From NCBI GenBank assembly GCA_032127075.1, contig JAQAZZ010000068.1, forward strand, positions 1 to 60,084: a DNA stretch of 60,084 bases. Direction: 5' to 3'. The notes beneath the pieces were generated by a model, which worked only from the letters and a program-made list of their open reading frames with translations, was not told the origin of the DNA and did no database searches. Of the stretch, positions 1 to 8,284 are shown one piece after another (positions within the stretch are counted from its first letter, which is position 1; the number at the start of each line of letters is the position of its first letter). Both the position numbers and the translations under genes were made by a program. Source of the DNA: GCA-2699445 sp032127075 (GTDB lineage: Bacteria > Actinomycetota > Actinomycetes > S36-B12 > GCA-2699445).

Positions 1-211
1 GGTCGGCCGGGAAGGACATCCCGGGCAGCCCGTCGTACTTCGCCGGGCTGTAGAGCCGCAAGGTGTCCCAGTGCCGGCGCCAGTTGTCGCCGATCCGGGC
101 GTTGCTGTCCAAGACGACGCAGGCGCGGCCCTGCTTCGTCAAGTGGTACGCCGTGGACAGGCCGGCCTGACCGGCCCCGATAATCACGGTCTCGATGTGT
201 TCGGTGAACAT
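1..211 (-). CDS. FAD/NAD(P)-dependent flavin monooxygenase-like oxidoreductase, N-terminal fragment cut by window edge
   Basis: The first 70 residues of a flavoprotein are visible; the rest lies beyond the left edge. The N-terminus carries a dinucleotide-binding Rossmann motif (VIIGAGQAGLSTAYHL, residues 8-23), then a second beta strand and the motif GDNWRRHWDTLRLYSP. That motif is characteristic of the Trk-type/YUCCA-like NAD(P)-binding flavin monooxygenases. The ATG at 209-211 is preceded by a strong AGGAGG site, which fixes the start. Family members oxygenate small organic substrates with NAD(P)H; the substrate cannot be inferred here. It is divergent from the next gene, across about 535 bp of apparently gene-free DNA. 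Confidence 0.75.
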   Translation of the reverse strand, partial: MFTEHIETVIIGAGQAGLSTAYHLTKQGRACVVLDSNARIGDNWRRHWDTLRLYSPAKYDGLPGMSFPAD

Positions 212-746
212 GGTTCCTCCTGTCGTCGGATGATGCTCCGACGCTAGGAGGAGTGCAGCGCTCACCGCGTCGGGCAGGATGCCCAACTGGTTCCGGCCGC
301 ATGGGTGGGTTGACCCATCACGGGAGGCGCCCCCTCCGTGATCGCCCTGCTGAGCACGAGCCGGCGCCCTTCGCACCGGGGCCTTCATCGATAAGCACCG
401 GATTGGAGTGGTGCCAGTCCGTTCGGGTCCCTGGAGGACTTGGGGACAGATGCTTGACTGCTTCAGGCGCACGGCCCCTGCGGCTCTGTGAGTCCTTGGC
501 TGCGGTATCGAGGCTGGTGCGACCATGACCACACTCGTCGCAACCGTGTCCACAGGCGGCGGATAGACGCACAGGTCATGAGGGCCGAGGTCGTGTCCGG
601 TGAGGGCGGTGACGATCGCAGCTCCCGGACGATGCGGACGGTCGATCTCACGCAGCAACCCGGCCGCGATGTTGGGAGACTCAGCTCCTCATAGCTGATC
701 CGGCGATCCGAAGCTGGCCCAGAAGACACCACCGGGAGGTTCCCAC
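212..746. other. gene-poor intergenic stretch
   Basis: I see no convincing gene in these 535 bases. Short open frames on both strands have no ribosome binding site and poor composition. One minus-strand frame between about 560 and 690 reads like protein (IAAGLLREIDRPHRPGAAIV) but has no start and decays downstream, so it may be a gene remnant. The right end holds the ribosome binding site (GGGAGG, about 731-736) of the peroxiredoxin-like gene, and the left end holds that of the flavoprotein. Confidence 0.4.
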
Positions 747-1403
747 ATGACTGAGGGACTGGCTGAGGCAATCGCTGCAGCGGAGCGCGAGTGGCTCGAT
801 GACTGGCACGCCGGGCCCAGGCGCACGCGGTGGGAGCGGATCCCGCTCCAGCCCGGTGACGCGGCACCCGATGCCGAATTGGCCGACCATTCCGGGTCCC
901 TGCGACGCCTGTCCAGCTTCTGGGCCGACGGCCCGGCGGTGCTGCTGTTCTGGCGGCATTTCGGGTGCTCATGTGGCATCGACCGGGCAGCGCGGCTCCA
1001 GCACGAGTACGCGTCGTTCGTCGACTCCGGCGCCGCCGTGGTGGCCATCGGGATGGGCGAGCCGGAGCGAACGGCCCGGTACATCGATCAGGTGGGACTT
1101 CCCTGTCCGATGCTGTGCGACCCGGACCGGTCGGCCTACGCCGCGTACGACCTGCTCGAGGGATCGACAGCCCAGGTCCTGTTCGACGCCCCCGAGGACT
1201 TCCTGCGCTGCGAGCCCGAGGCAGGTGAGCGCCTCTCGGAGCAGCGCCACGGCACGGATCGCGCATCCGTGGACTCCCCATGGCAGATGCCCGGGGAGTT
1301 CGTGGTCGACGGTGGCGGCATCATCCGGCTGGCGTACCGCTACCAGTACTGCGAGGACTGGCCCGACCCACGGGTCCTCGCGGCAGCCGTGCACCTCTGC
1401 TGA
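747..1403 (+). CDS. peroxiredoxin-like (AhpC/TSA, redoxin) family protein
   Basis: A 218-residue thioredoxin-fold protein. After an N-terminal extension of about 35 residues come the redoxin entry motif (GDAAPDAELADHSG, 38-51) and the strand-helix unit AVLLFWRHFGCSCGID. Its Cys74 and Cys76 occupy the peroxidatic cysteine region of AhpC/TSA-like proteins of the Prx-like2/SelL group. A C-terminal strand (PGEFVVDGGGIIRLAYRYQYCEDW) is the usual redoxin finish. Likely role: cytosolic thiol-dependent peroxide or disulfide chemistry; the substrate is unknown. The ATG has a GGGAGG site 10 bases upstream. It stands alone beside the degraded island. The C-x-C arrangement differs from the single peroxidatic Cys of classical peroxiredoxins. 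Confidence 0.75.
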   Translation: MTEGLAEAIAAAEREWLDDWHAGPRRTRWERIPLQPGDAAPDAELADHSGSLRRLSSFWADGPAVLLFWRHFGCSCGIDRAARLQHEYASFVDSGAAVVAIGMGEPERTARYIDQVGLPCPMLCDPDRSAYAAYDLLEGSTAQVLFDAPEDFLRCEPEAGERLSEQRHGTDRASVDSPWQMPGEFVVDGGGIIRLAYRYQYCEDWPDPRVLAAAVHLC

Positions 1404-1574
1404 TCGGTCTGGAACGAGACCCTCGAATGGCCCCGGCTTGCTCCTCGAGCCCACCCCCGCGGCGTGAGCGCGTCAACACGCGGCGGAAGGCCTCACCTGC
1501 GTTGGCGGGTCGACCGAGCAGGTCGGGCGATGATCCCGGGCTGGGAGCGTCATGGTGTGAGGCCGCCCGGGTGG

Positions 1575-1840
1575 TCAGCGGCTGGCCGTGCGCACCAGTG
1601 CCCGAAGGGCGTTCTCTACCTCGGCGGTGACAGCGAGGACTGCGTACGCGGTGGGCCAGAAGACACCGTCGTCGAGCTGGGCGTCCTCGTTGAACCCCAC
1701 GGTGCCGTAGCGGGTGTCGAACTTGGAGGCCGGCTGGAAGAAGACGACGACCTTGCCGTCACGGGCGTAGGACGGGAAGCCGTACCAGGTCTTCGGGTCC
1801 AGGTGCGGTGCCTCCTCGGTGCGTCGATGGCCGAGACCCC
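1575..1840 (-). pseudogene. DUF1801/YdhG-like protein, C-terminal fragment only
   Basis: In this frame the minus strand reads HLDPKTWYGFPSYARDGKVV and, further on, KFDTRYGTVGFNEDAQLDDG, then VFWPTAYAV and a stop at 1575-1577. This is the conserved C-terminal half of DUF1801 (YdhG-like, 'iron chaperone') proteins, about 85 residues. There is no start codon and no N-terminal half. Upstream, near 1835-1845, the frame runs directly into the DctP fragment in another frame. I read it as the tail of a gene joined to foreign sequence by deletion or insertion. The right boundary is approximate. Confidence 0.7.
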
Positions 1841-2790
1841 CCCGTCGAGTAGCACCTGCTTGTCGGCCTCAATGCGCCACACGCCGTCGATTGCGCCCTG
1901 GTCGCCCTTGAGGGTGATCTCGGGCACGGGCACGGTTGCCTGCTTCGCCGCGCAGGCGACCGGGGTGGCTGGTGGTGTGACGCTCTTGGCCAACTCGCGG
2001 ATCCGGGCGATCACCTCATGAGTCGTCGTCTCCCGCTGCATCGCTTGCACGACAGGCGCGGTCGCTGCCTTCATCGCAGCCATGTCGTCAGGCGTCGCGA
2101 CCACGATGTCGCCGAAACCCTGGGAGCAGTAGGCCGCAGCCATCTCAGCTGGATCGCTGTGCCTGGCAGCCATCCACTCGCGGGTCTGGGAGGCTGCGTC
2201 CCGCAGCGCCTGCTGCTGGGCCGCGGACAGGCCCGCGCACACCTTCTCGTTGGCCACGATCACGTTGGCGCGCGCGAACGCCGGCTCATTCGCCGCCAGG
2301 GCCCCCCCGTTCCGCGGGTCGGAGGTGGCCCCCAGGGCCTGGGTCAGGAGGTCGTTGGCCCTGCTCGGCCGCACCTGGAATGCCTCCCCCCGGTAATCCT
2401 CGGGTGAGAGCAGCGGCCCGCCGAACCCGCCCGGATAGGCCAGGAAGTCGAAAGCGAGCCCGAGGCCCACAAGTCCGAGTTCCTTGGTCCCGTCGAGCAT
2501 TTCCCCAGCGACCGGATCGGCCAGGACCTTGTCCAGGAGTTCGTTCGACGTGACCAAGTAGGGGGCCTGCAGGGCCTGGAACGAGGTCACTCCCAGTGTG
2601 TCGAAGGTGCGTGCGGAGACGACCCCGAGGTCCGCTCGGTCGTCGCGCACCATCGCGATCGCCTCGGCCGAGGTGTCCGGCCTACCGCTGTCGGGTTCAG
2701 GTCCCGCATTGATCGTGATCGATCCGTTCGACAGGCTCTTGGCCAGTTCGCTGAACTTCACGAGCTGGTCCTTTGAGGAGTGGGCCGGGA
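1832..2790 (-). pseudogene. TRAP transporter DctP-type solute-binding protein, truncated at both ends
   Basis: An open minus-strand frame encodes about 310 residues of a TRAP-type periplasmic solute receptor. It includes the KFSELAKSLSNGSITI strand-helix, the DRADLGVVSARTFDTLGV segment, LQAPYLVTS and the DLLTQALGA region. No signal peptide, lipobox or credible start exists: the frame runs into an integrase fragment on the opposite strand near 2775-2790. The C-terminus (IEADKQVLLDGGVSAIDA) stops at the DUF1801 junction, and the remaining ~80 codons of the open frame are out-of-frame reading of DUF1801. No DctQ/DctM permease genes lie nearby, so it is almost certainly non-functional. Confidence 0.75.
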
Positions 2791-3416
2791 TCTGGCTGTC
2801 CAGGAAACGGGACGAAGGCTGTCGAGAGAACACCCTCTACGGCTACAAGATTGACCTGATCCGACCGAAGGCTGCGTTCGCCAAGGCCCGTATCCAAGAC
2901 GTCACCGACGAGATGATCCAGGACGTCGTCCGAATCATGCGGGACGACGGTCTGGCACGACGGACCAGCGCCAAGATGCTCACGACCGTGCGAGCCGTGT
3001 TCGACCTTGCCCTTCGCAAGGGCGTGGTCCGCTTCAACCCTGCACTTGAGGTTGCGCCCATGGGGCGGCCGGCTAGGGAGCGAGACGCGCTCACGACGGC
3101 CGAACTCGAGAAGTTGCGAAAGGCCATCCAAGGTGATCCGTGGGAGGCATGCTGGATGCTGACGCTCGCGGGCCTTCGTCGATCCGAGCTCCTGGGACTC
3201 CGCTGGAGCGACTTCAATGACCGGACCGGGGAGTTGAGCGTCAACAAGGGGCGCGTGCCACGCGGTGGGATAGGCAAGCCCAAGACCGCACGCGGCTACC
3301 GAGTCCTTCCCCTTGATCAGGAACGCATCGACCTGTTGGTGGCCCTGCTGCATGGCATAGCGGGCCGTCAGGGGCTTCGAATGTGGACTCGAAACGGCCT
3401 GCCCGGGACGCCGTAG
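2770..3416 (+). pseudogene. phage-type tyrosine recombinase/integrase fragment
   Basis: The frame encodes a SAM-like core-binding domain (EEWAGIWLSRKRDEG through KGVVRFNPALEVAP). The first half of the catalytic domain follows, including LTLAGLRRSELLGLRW, which holds the first catalytic Arg. The frame ends at TAG 3414-3416 before the HxxR, His and Tyr motifs, so it lacks roughly the last 100-130 residues and cannot be active. The 5' end is also lost, because sequence left of about 2770 is the antisense of the DctP fragment. It lies 77 bp from the 3' end of tRNA-Thr, the usual arrangement for an element that integrated into that tRNA. Confidence 0.8.
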
Positions 3417-3493
3417 CTACAAGTTAGTTACGAGCCGCATCCCTGGCGGGGTATCCGAGGAGGCCGATTCGGGACAGATTCGTGCTCAGAATG

Positions 3494-3569
3494 TGGAGCC
3501 GACGCCCGGACTCGAACCGGGAACCACCTGTTTACAAGACAGGTGCGCTGCCAATTGCGCCACGCCGGC
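3494..3569 (-). tRNA. tRNA-Thr (anticodon UGU)
   Basis: On the minus strand the 76 bases fold as a full cloverleaf. The acceptor arm is GCCGGCG paired with CGTCGGC (one G-U). The D-arm is GCGC...GCGC. The anticodon arm is CCTGT-CTTGTAA-ACAGG with anticodon TGT. The T-arm CCGG-TTCGAGT-CCGG carries the canonical TTCGA. The discriminator is U and CCA is encoded. Its 3' end faces the integrase fragment, so it is the probable attachment site of the lost element. Confidence 0.95.
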
Positions 3570-3608
3570 GATGGGAAGAGTGTAGTCGCGCGCGATCGTC
3601 TCCGGACA

Positions 3609-3642
3609 CGACCCGGGCTCTCGGCCGCTTGAGTCCGGGTCG
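3609..3642 (-). terminator. hairpin downstream of the rlmB operon
   Basis: CGACCCGG (3609-3616) pairs with CCGGGTCG (3635-3642), and the arms are extended inward by CTC/GAG. It lies about 125 bp past the rlmB stop and just before the tRNA on the minus strand. There is no U-run, as is common for actinobacterial terminators. Confidence 0.45.
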
Positions 3643-3765
3643 CCAACGACCGGCCGATACGGGGAATGCCTTCTGGGCCACGGGGTCTCCCGGATCAACG
3701 CCGCCGGAGGTGGATCTCAACGCGGGCGGCGGTTCATCGTTTCGGCAGTTGATGGGTTCAGCGGC

Positions 3766-4689
3766 TCAGGGGTTGCGAAGCCGGTCCAGCGCGATGGCTG
3801 TTGCCACCGATGCGTTGAGGGATTCGGTGGTATCCGCGATCGGGATGGTCGCCAGCACATCGCAGTTCTCCGAAACGAGCCTCGATAGCCCCGCGGCCTC
3901 GCTGCCGACCACGAGGGCCACCGGTTGATCCAACAGATCCGCGTCCATCCGGGCCAGGGGAGTGCCCCCGGCGGCGGCCAACCCCACCACCAGGAACCCG
4001 GCCTTCTTCACCGAGGCGAGGGAGCGGGCCAGGTTCACCACGCGGCTCACCGGCACCCGGGACAGCGCTCCGGCCGACGACCGCCATCCCGCAGCGCTCA
4101 CACCCGCGGCGCGCCTGTTCGGCACTACCAGGCCGGATACGCCGAATGCCGCCGCCGACCGGGCAATCGCACCGAGGTTTCGGCCATCCTGCAGGTGGTC
4201 GAGCACCACGATGATTCGATGGTGGCTCTCCCCGAGGGGGGCGTTCGCGATCACATCGTGCAGCTCCGCGTATTCGTACGGGGCCACCAGCAGCGCTATC
4301 CCCTGGTGCGGGAGGCCGTCGGCAAGACGGTCCAGCTCAAGCTTGTTGCGCACGGACAGCGGCACCCCTGCCTGCGCGGCGGCGGCCTTGGCGCGGATCG
4401 TGCGGGAGTCGTCGGTGAGGAAATCGCCCACCGCCAGCTCCACCGCGGGCACACCGGCGGCGAGGGCCTCGTCGACGGCGTTGCGGCCCAGGATGACTTC
4501 GCGGCGCTCCTTGCCGTCGGGGCGGGACCGGCGCTGGGGCCTGCGGGCGGCGGGGTGACCCGGCCGGTCCTTGGCCTTGGGAGTCGGGCCCTTGCCCGAA
4601 AGCCCCTGCTTGCGCTGACCGCCGGAGCCGACGAGGGCGCCCTTCTTCGATTTGCGCACCGCGCCGCGGCGCGAGGAATTGCCGGCCAT
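3766..4689 (-). CDS. rlmB: 23S rRNA (guanosine-2'-O-)-methyltransferase RlmB (TrmH/SpoU family)
   Basis: A 307-residue SpoU-family methyltransferase expected to methylate G2251 of 23S rRNA with S-adenosylmethionine. A Lys/Arg-rich tail (about residues 1-70) precedes the substrate-binding domain (ILGRNAVDEALAAG). The knotted SAM domain follows with the three SpoU motifs: LDHLQDGRNLGAIARSAAAF, ALVVGSEAAGLSRLV and IPIADTTESLNASVATAIAL. A longer reading to 4818 would run into cysS, so I place the start at the ATG of MAGNSS, one base after the cysS stop. It is last in the carD-ispD-ispF-cysS-rlmB run, the same order as in M. tuberculosis. Confidence 0.92.
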   Translation of the reverse strand: MAGNSSRRGAVRKSKKGALVGSGGQRKQGLSGKGPTPKAKDRPGHPAARRPQRRSRPDGKERREVILGRNAVDEALAAGVPAVELAVGDFLTDDSRTIRAKAAAAQAGVPLSVRNKLELDRLADGLPHQGIALLVAPYEYAELHDVIANAPLGESHHRIIVVLDHLQDGRNLGAIARSAAAFGVSGLVVPNRRAAGVSAAGWRSSAGALSRVPVSRVVNLARSLASVKKAGFLVVGLAAAGGTPLARMDADLLDQPVALVVGSEAAGLSRLVSENCDVLATIPIADTTESLNASVATAIALDRLRNP

Positions 4690-4690
4690 A

Positions 4691-6088
4691 TCAGCCCCTG
4701 GTCTCGGTGAAGGTCCATGTGGAACCGGTGGGACCGTCCTCGATGGCGAGGCCGATCTCGTGCAGTGTGTCGCGGATAGCGTCGGCGGTGGCGAAGTCGC
4801 GGGCGACACGCGCGTCATTGCGCTGGGCCAGCAGGCGCGGCACCAGTTGTTCCAGGGCCCGCTCGCCCCGACTGTCCCGGGACTCGCGCCAGATCTCGTC
4901 CAGCGGGTCCACCCCCAGGATCCCCGCCATCAGTCGCACCGCGCCGAACTGCTCGGCTGCTTCCCCCCCGGCAGCGAGTGCCTCGTTGCCCGCGGTCACC
5001 GTCTCGTGCAGCACGGCCAGGGCAGCGGGAACGCCGAGGTCGTCATCCATAGCAGCCGCGAACTGTTGCGGGACCGTGTACGCGCCCGGGTCGACCTGGC
5101 CGCACCGGTCGCCCGCCCGACGTGCGAACGACTCGATGCGGCGGAACCCCGCGGCCGCCTCATCCAGCGACTGCGGCGAGAACTCCAGCGTCGATCGGTA
5201 ATGGGCCGAGCCCATGTAGTAGCGCAACTCGACGGGGCGGACCCGCTTGACCAACTCGCCGACCAGCATCGAGTTGCCGAGCGACTTGCTCATCTTCTCC
5301 CCGGCCAGGGTCAGCCAGCTGTTGTGCATCCAGTAGCGCGCAAACGGATCGCCCGCCGCCCGTGACTGGGCCAGTTCGTTCTCGTGGTGCGGGAACACGA
5401 GGTCCAAGCCGCCGCCGTGGATGTCGAACTCGGTTCCGCAGTACTTCACCGCCATCGCGGAGCATTCCAGGTGCCAGCCGGGGCGTCCTGCGCCCCACGG
5501 GGTCGGCCACGACGGCTCCCCCGGTTTGGCGCCCTTCCACAGCGCGAAATCCCGCGGATCGCGCTTGGTGCCGGTGCCGGTGTCACCCGCGGGTTTCATC
5601 TCGTCGAGCCGCTGCCGGCTCAGCGCCCCGTACTCGGACCAGGAACCCACATCGAAATACACATCGCCGCCGTCGGTGGCGTATGCATGCCCGGCGTCGA
5701 TCAGCCGCTGCATCAGCACGATCATCTCGGGCACATGGCCGGTCGCCCGCGGCTCGTAGGTCGGCGGCAGCACCCCGAGCAGGGTGTAGGCGTCGTCGAA
5801 GCGCTGTTCGTGCAAGTACGCCCACGCCCACCACGGTGCGCCCGCCTCGGCGGATTTGCGCAGGATCTTGTCGTCGATGTCGGTGACGTTGCGGATCAGC
5901 GTGACGTCGTAGCCGCCGTGGGTGAGCCAGCGGCGCAGGATGTCGAAGGCGATCGCCGAGCGCATGTGGCCGATGTGCGGGTCTGACTGCACTGTCGCGC
6001 CGCAGACGTAGATGGACGCCTTGCCCGGAGTCACGGGGACGAACTCTCGCATTCGGCGCGAGGCGGTGTCATGGATCTGCAGCGTCAC
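4691..6088 (-). CDS. cysS: cysteinyl-tRNA synthetase
   Basis: A 465-residue class I aminoacyl-tRNA synthetase that charges tRNA-Cys. Visible signatures are the zinc-ligand YVCGATVQ strand, the HIGH motif (residues 38-41, HIGHMRSAIAFD), the second zinc region GWHLECSAM...FDIHGGGLDLVFPHHENE and the KMSKS loop (GEKMSKSLGN, near residue 270). A C-terminal DALR/anticodon region follows. Length is normal. It is separated by one base from rlmB and by 36 bases from ispF, so it is probably co-transcribed with both. MshC, the cysteine:GlcN-Ins ligase, is a paralogue, but the length and C-terminal anticodon domain favour CysS. Confidence 0.95.
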   Translation of the reverse strand: MTLQIHDTASRRMREFVPVTPGKASIYVCGATVQSDPHIGHMRSAIAFDILRRWLTHGGYDVTLIRNVTDIDDKILRKSAEAGAPWWAWAYLHEQRFDDAYTLLGVLPPTYEPRATGHVPEMIVLMQRLIDAGHAYATDGGDVYFDVGSWSEYGALSRQRLDEMKPAGDTGTGTKRDPRDFALWKGAKPGEPSWPTPWGAGRPGWHLECSAMAVKYCGTEFDIHGGGLDLVFPHHENELAQSRAAGDPFARYWMHNSWLTLAGEKMSKSLGNSMLVGELVKRVRPVELRYYMGSAHYRSTLEFSPQSLDEAAAGFRRIESFARRAGDRCGQVDPGAYTVPQQFAAAMDDDLGVPAALAVLHETVTAGNEALAAGGEAAEQFGAVRLMAGILGVDPLDEIWRESRDSRGERALEQLVPRLLAQRNDARVARDFATADAIRDTLHEIGLAIEDGPTGSTWTFTETRG

Positions 6089-6124
6089 CCGTCAAGGCTA
6101 GCGACACCCTGGCCACCGGGTGGC

Positions 6125-6607
6125 TCAGGAGGAGCGGATGGCGACCAGGGCGGTGGCGATGGCCGCCAAACCCTCCCCGCGGCCGGTGAGTCCCAGACCG
6201 TCGGTGGTTGTGGCGCTGACATGGACGTGGCAGCCGGCGGCGCGCGACATGGCGGCGCAGGCCTCGTCCCGCCGCGGCGACAATTTCGGCCGGTTGCCGA
6301 TGACCTGGACCGATACGTTCTGCGGGGAGTGGCCCGCGGCGCGCAGTCGCGCCGCCGTCTCGGCCAGCAGTCGAGCGCCGCTCGCGCCGGCCCACTCGGG
6401 GTCGTCGGTGCCGAAGTTGGAGCCGAGATCCCCCTGGCCGGCGGCGGCGAAGAGCGCGTCGCACGCCGCGTGGGCCGCCACGTCCGCATCGCTGTGCCCC
6501 GACAGCCCGGGTTCGCCGGGCCATTCCAGCGTGGCCACGAACAGTGGGCGGTCCCCATCGAAACGGTGGACGTCCACGCCGATTCCTACCCGCAAGTCAG
6601 TGAACAC
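6125..6607 (-). CDS. ispF: 2-C-methyl-D-erythritol 2,4-cyclodiphosphate synthase
   Basis: A 160-residue IspF, the fifth step of the non-mevalonate isoprenoid pathway, which cyclises CDP-ME 2-phosphate and releases CMP. The metal-binding motif GIGVDVHRF is at 8-16 and the signature LSGHSDADVAAHAACDAL follows. The GDLGSNFGTDDPEW and TTDGLGLTGRGEGLAA segments are also present. Its start overlaps the ispD 3' end by 11 bp, which implies translational coupling; the two enzymes act two steps apart in the same pathway. Confidence 0.95.
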   Translation of the reverse strand: MFTDLRVGIGVDVHRFDGDRPLFVATLEWPGEPGLSGHSDADVAAHAACDALFAAAGQGDLGSNFGTDDPEWAGASGARLLAETAARLRAAGHSPQNVSVQVIGNRPKLSPRRDEACAAMSRAAGCHVHVSATTTDGLGLTGRGEGLAAIATALVAIRSS

Positions 6608-7289
6608 GCCCAGACCTCCTGCGCACGATGGCTTCGGCGACGAGCAGATCGATCGGGCGGGTCACCTTCATGGCTTCCTCGTCACCGGGGACCACGATCA
6701 CCGGAACGCCCAATCGCTCCACCAGACCGGTGTCGTCGGTGGCTGCGGCCGGGTCCTGCGCCAGAGCTGCACGCAGGACGTCGGCGGCGAATCCCTGGGG
6801 GGTCTGCGCGGCACGCAACTGTGACCGGTCCACGGTGCGCACGACCCGCCCCGCTTCATCGACCTGCTTGACGGTGTCCACAACGGGTATCACCGGCACC
6901 ACGGCGGGCGCTCCGGCTGCGACGGATGCGATGACCCGGTCGATGACCTCCGGGGGCACCAGCGGCCGGGCGGCGTCATGGATGAGGATGGTCGTGCAGG
7001 ACGGGGGGAGTGCCTCGACGGCGCGCGCTACTGATTCGGTACGGGTGCCGCCACCGGCGACGACTGCGACGTGCTGGTCCAGCCGCAGCGAATGCATCGC
7101 GGCGGAGATGGCTGCAGCCCCGTCCTCCGGTGCGGCGATCACGATGTCCGTCACAGACCTGGACTGCGCGATGGCCCGTACCGCATGTTCCAGGATGGTG
7201 GCCCCCGCGAGAGTTCGCAGCGCCTTGGGGGTACCGCCGCCCATACGCTCGCCGCGCCCCGCTGCCGGGATGACGCAGCCGACACTCAT
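6597..7289 (-). CDS. ispD: 2-C-methyl-D-erythritol 4-phosphate cytidylyltransferase
   Basis: A 230-residue IspD that joins CTP and MEP in isoprenoid biosynthesis. The nucleotidyltransferase P-loop-like start IPAAGRGERMGGGTPKAL (residues 7-24) has the conserved Arg and Lys. ILIHDAARPLVPPEVIDRVI and AAQTPQGFAADVLRAAL are the other family signatures, and a TDDTGLVERLG element follows. It starts 35 bases after the carD stop on the same strand, so carD-ispD-ispF forms one unit as in mycobacteria. Confidence 0.94.
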   Translation of the reverse strand: MSVGCVIPAAGRGERMGGGTPKALRTLAGATILEHAVRAIAQSRSVTDIVIAAPEDGAAAISAAMHSLRLDQHVAVVAGGGTRTESVARAVEALPPSCTTILIHDAARPLVPPEVIDRVIASVAAGAPAVVPVIPVVDTVKQVDEAGRVVRTVDRSQLRAAQTPQGFAADVLRAALAQDPAAATDDTGLVERLGVPVIVVPGDEEAMKVTRPIDLLVAEAIVRRRSGRVH

Positions 7290-7323
7290 GCAGCATCCGC
7301 CAGCAAGTGTGGACCGAGGGGTT

Positions 7324-7806
7324 TCAGGACGCCAGGACCTCGTCGAGGAGGGCTTCCGCCTTGTCCTCGTTGGTCTTCTCCGCGAGCGCCAACTCGCTGA
7401 CCAGCACGGCCCGGGCTTTGCTCAGCATCCGCTTCTCCCCGGCCGATAGGCCGCGGTCCTGGTCACGGCGCCACAGATCCCTGATCACTTCGGCGACCTT
7501 GACCACGTCGCCAGAAGCGAGCTTCTCCAAGTTGGCCTTGTATCGGCGCGACCAGTTCGTGGGCTCTTCGACGTAGGGCTGCCGCAGGACTTCGAAGACC
7601 CGGTCCAGGCCCTCGGAGCTGACCACATCGCGCACCCCGACCAGGTCGACGTTCTCCGCGGGAACCCGCACGATCAGATCGCCTTGCTGCACGCGTAGGA
7701 CGAGGATATCCCGGGCCCGCCCATTCACGGATTTGCTTTCGATGGCGTCAATCAGTGCAGCCCCGTGATGGGGATAAACGACAGTGTCGCCGACCTTGAA
7801 AGTCAT
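7324..7806 (-). CDS. carD: CarD-type RNA polymerase-binding transcription regulator
   Basis: A 160-residue CarD, which binds the RNA polymerase beta subunit and stabilises the open complex at promoters, notably of rRNA genes. The Tudor-like RNAP-interaction domain (FKVGDTVVYPHHGAALIDAI, 3-22) is followed by the helical DNA-binding half with the conserved Trp (EEPTNWSRRYKANLEKLASG). The open frame reaches further upstream, but the ATG at 7804-7806 gives the family length and N-terminus. First gene of the carD-rlmB run; the upstream DNA also holds the divergent gene at 7945. Confidence 0.93.
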   Translation of the reverse strand: MTFKVGDTVVYPHHGAALIDAIESKSVNGRARDILVLRVQQGDLIVRVPAENVDLVGVRDVVSSEGLDRVFEVLRQPYVEEPTNWSRRYKANLEKLASGDVVKVAEVIRDLWRRDQDRGLSAGEKRMLSKARAVLVSELALAEKTNEDKAEALLDEVLAS

Positions 7807-7944
7807 TGTGTAGAGACCCCTTTCGCGGGTTCCCAGGATAACACGGCGGTATCGGCGACCCATTCCGCGAAGATCGTCCCGGGGGGCTCCCACAGGGTGC
7901 CGCCCGGTGTGCCACGGGCCGGTGGCGACGGCGACAATGGCGGT

Positions 7945-8166
7945 ATGGACAACTTCGCGGTTCCCGACGACGCGCGCGAACTCGACGCCGATCGCGACGC
8001 ATTCCTGCGGGAGTTGGCCGCCCGCCGCCGGTCGCTGCTGGCGTCCACGCGGTGGGCTGAGGCGGTCGGCCGGGACCCGGCAGCCCCCGGCACCGGGGCC
8101 GCCGCGGCCATCATGGCCGGCGTCGCCGTCGTCTGTGTCCTGAGCCGTATCGCAGTGGGCGGCTGA
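7945..8166 (+). CDS. small hypothetical protein with C-terminal membrane segment
   Basis: A 73-residue protein not recognised as a named family. The N-terminal two-thirds are charged and probably helical (DNFAVPDDARELDADRDAF, then LRELAARRRSLLASTRW). Residues about 51-70 are a hydrophobic segment (GAAAAIMAGVAVVCVLSRI) that could anchor it in the membrane. The chosen ATG leaves about 138 bases to the divergent carD start; a longer reading would extend into carD. No clear ribosome binding site is seen, so the gene is likely but not certain. Confidence 0.5.
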   Translation: MDNFAVPDDARELDADRDAFLRELAARRRSLLASTRWAEAVGRDPAAPGTGAAAAIMAGVAVVCVLSRIAVGG

Positions 8167-8284
8167 GAATCGGCGCGAGCCTCTTGGACGGCGGGGGCCC
8201 CATCGGACGGCGCGAGGCCCCACCGAGTAGTCCGCGGGTGCCCGGTTGGCTACGCTGTCGTGCGACATCGAAGGGGAGGCCACA

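Noticed and set aside
253..528. Short plus-strand frame in the gene-poor region
   Set aside because: No ribosome binding site and an Arg/Pro-rich composition typical of non-coding high-GC DNA.
3494..3569. A visible attachment-site duplicate of the tRNA-Thr 3' end on the far side of the island
   Set aside because: No second copy of the tRNA 3' sequence was recognised by eye left of the scar; a computed repeat search would be needed.
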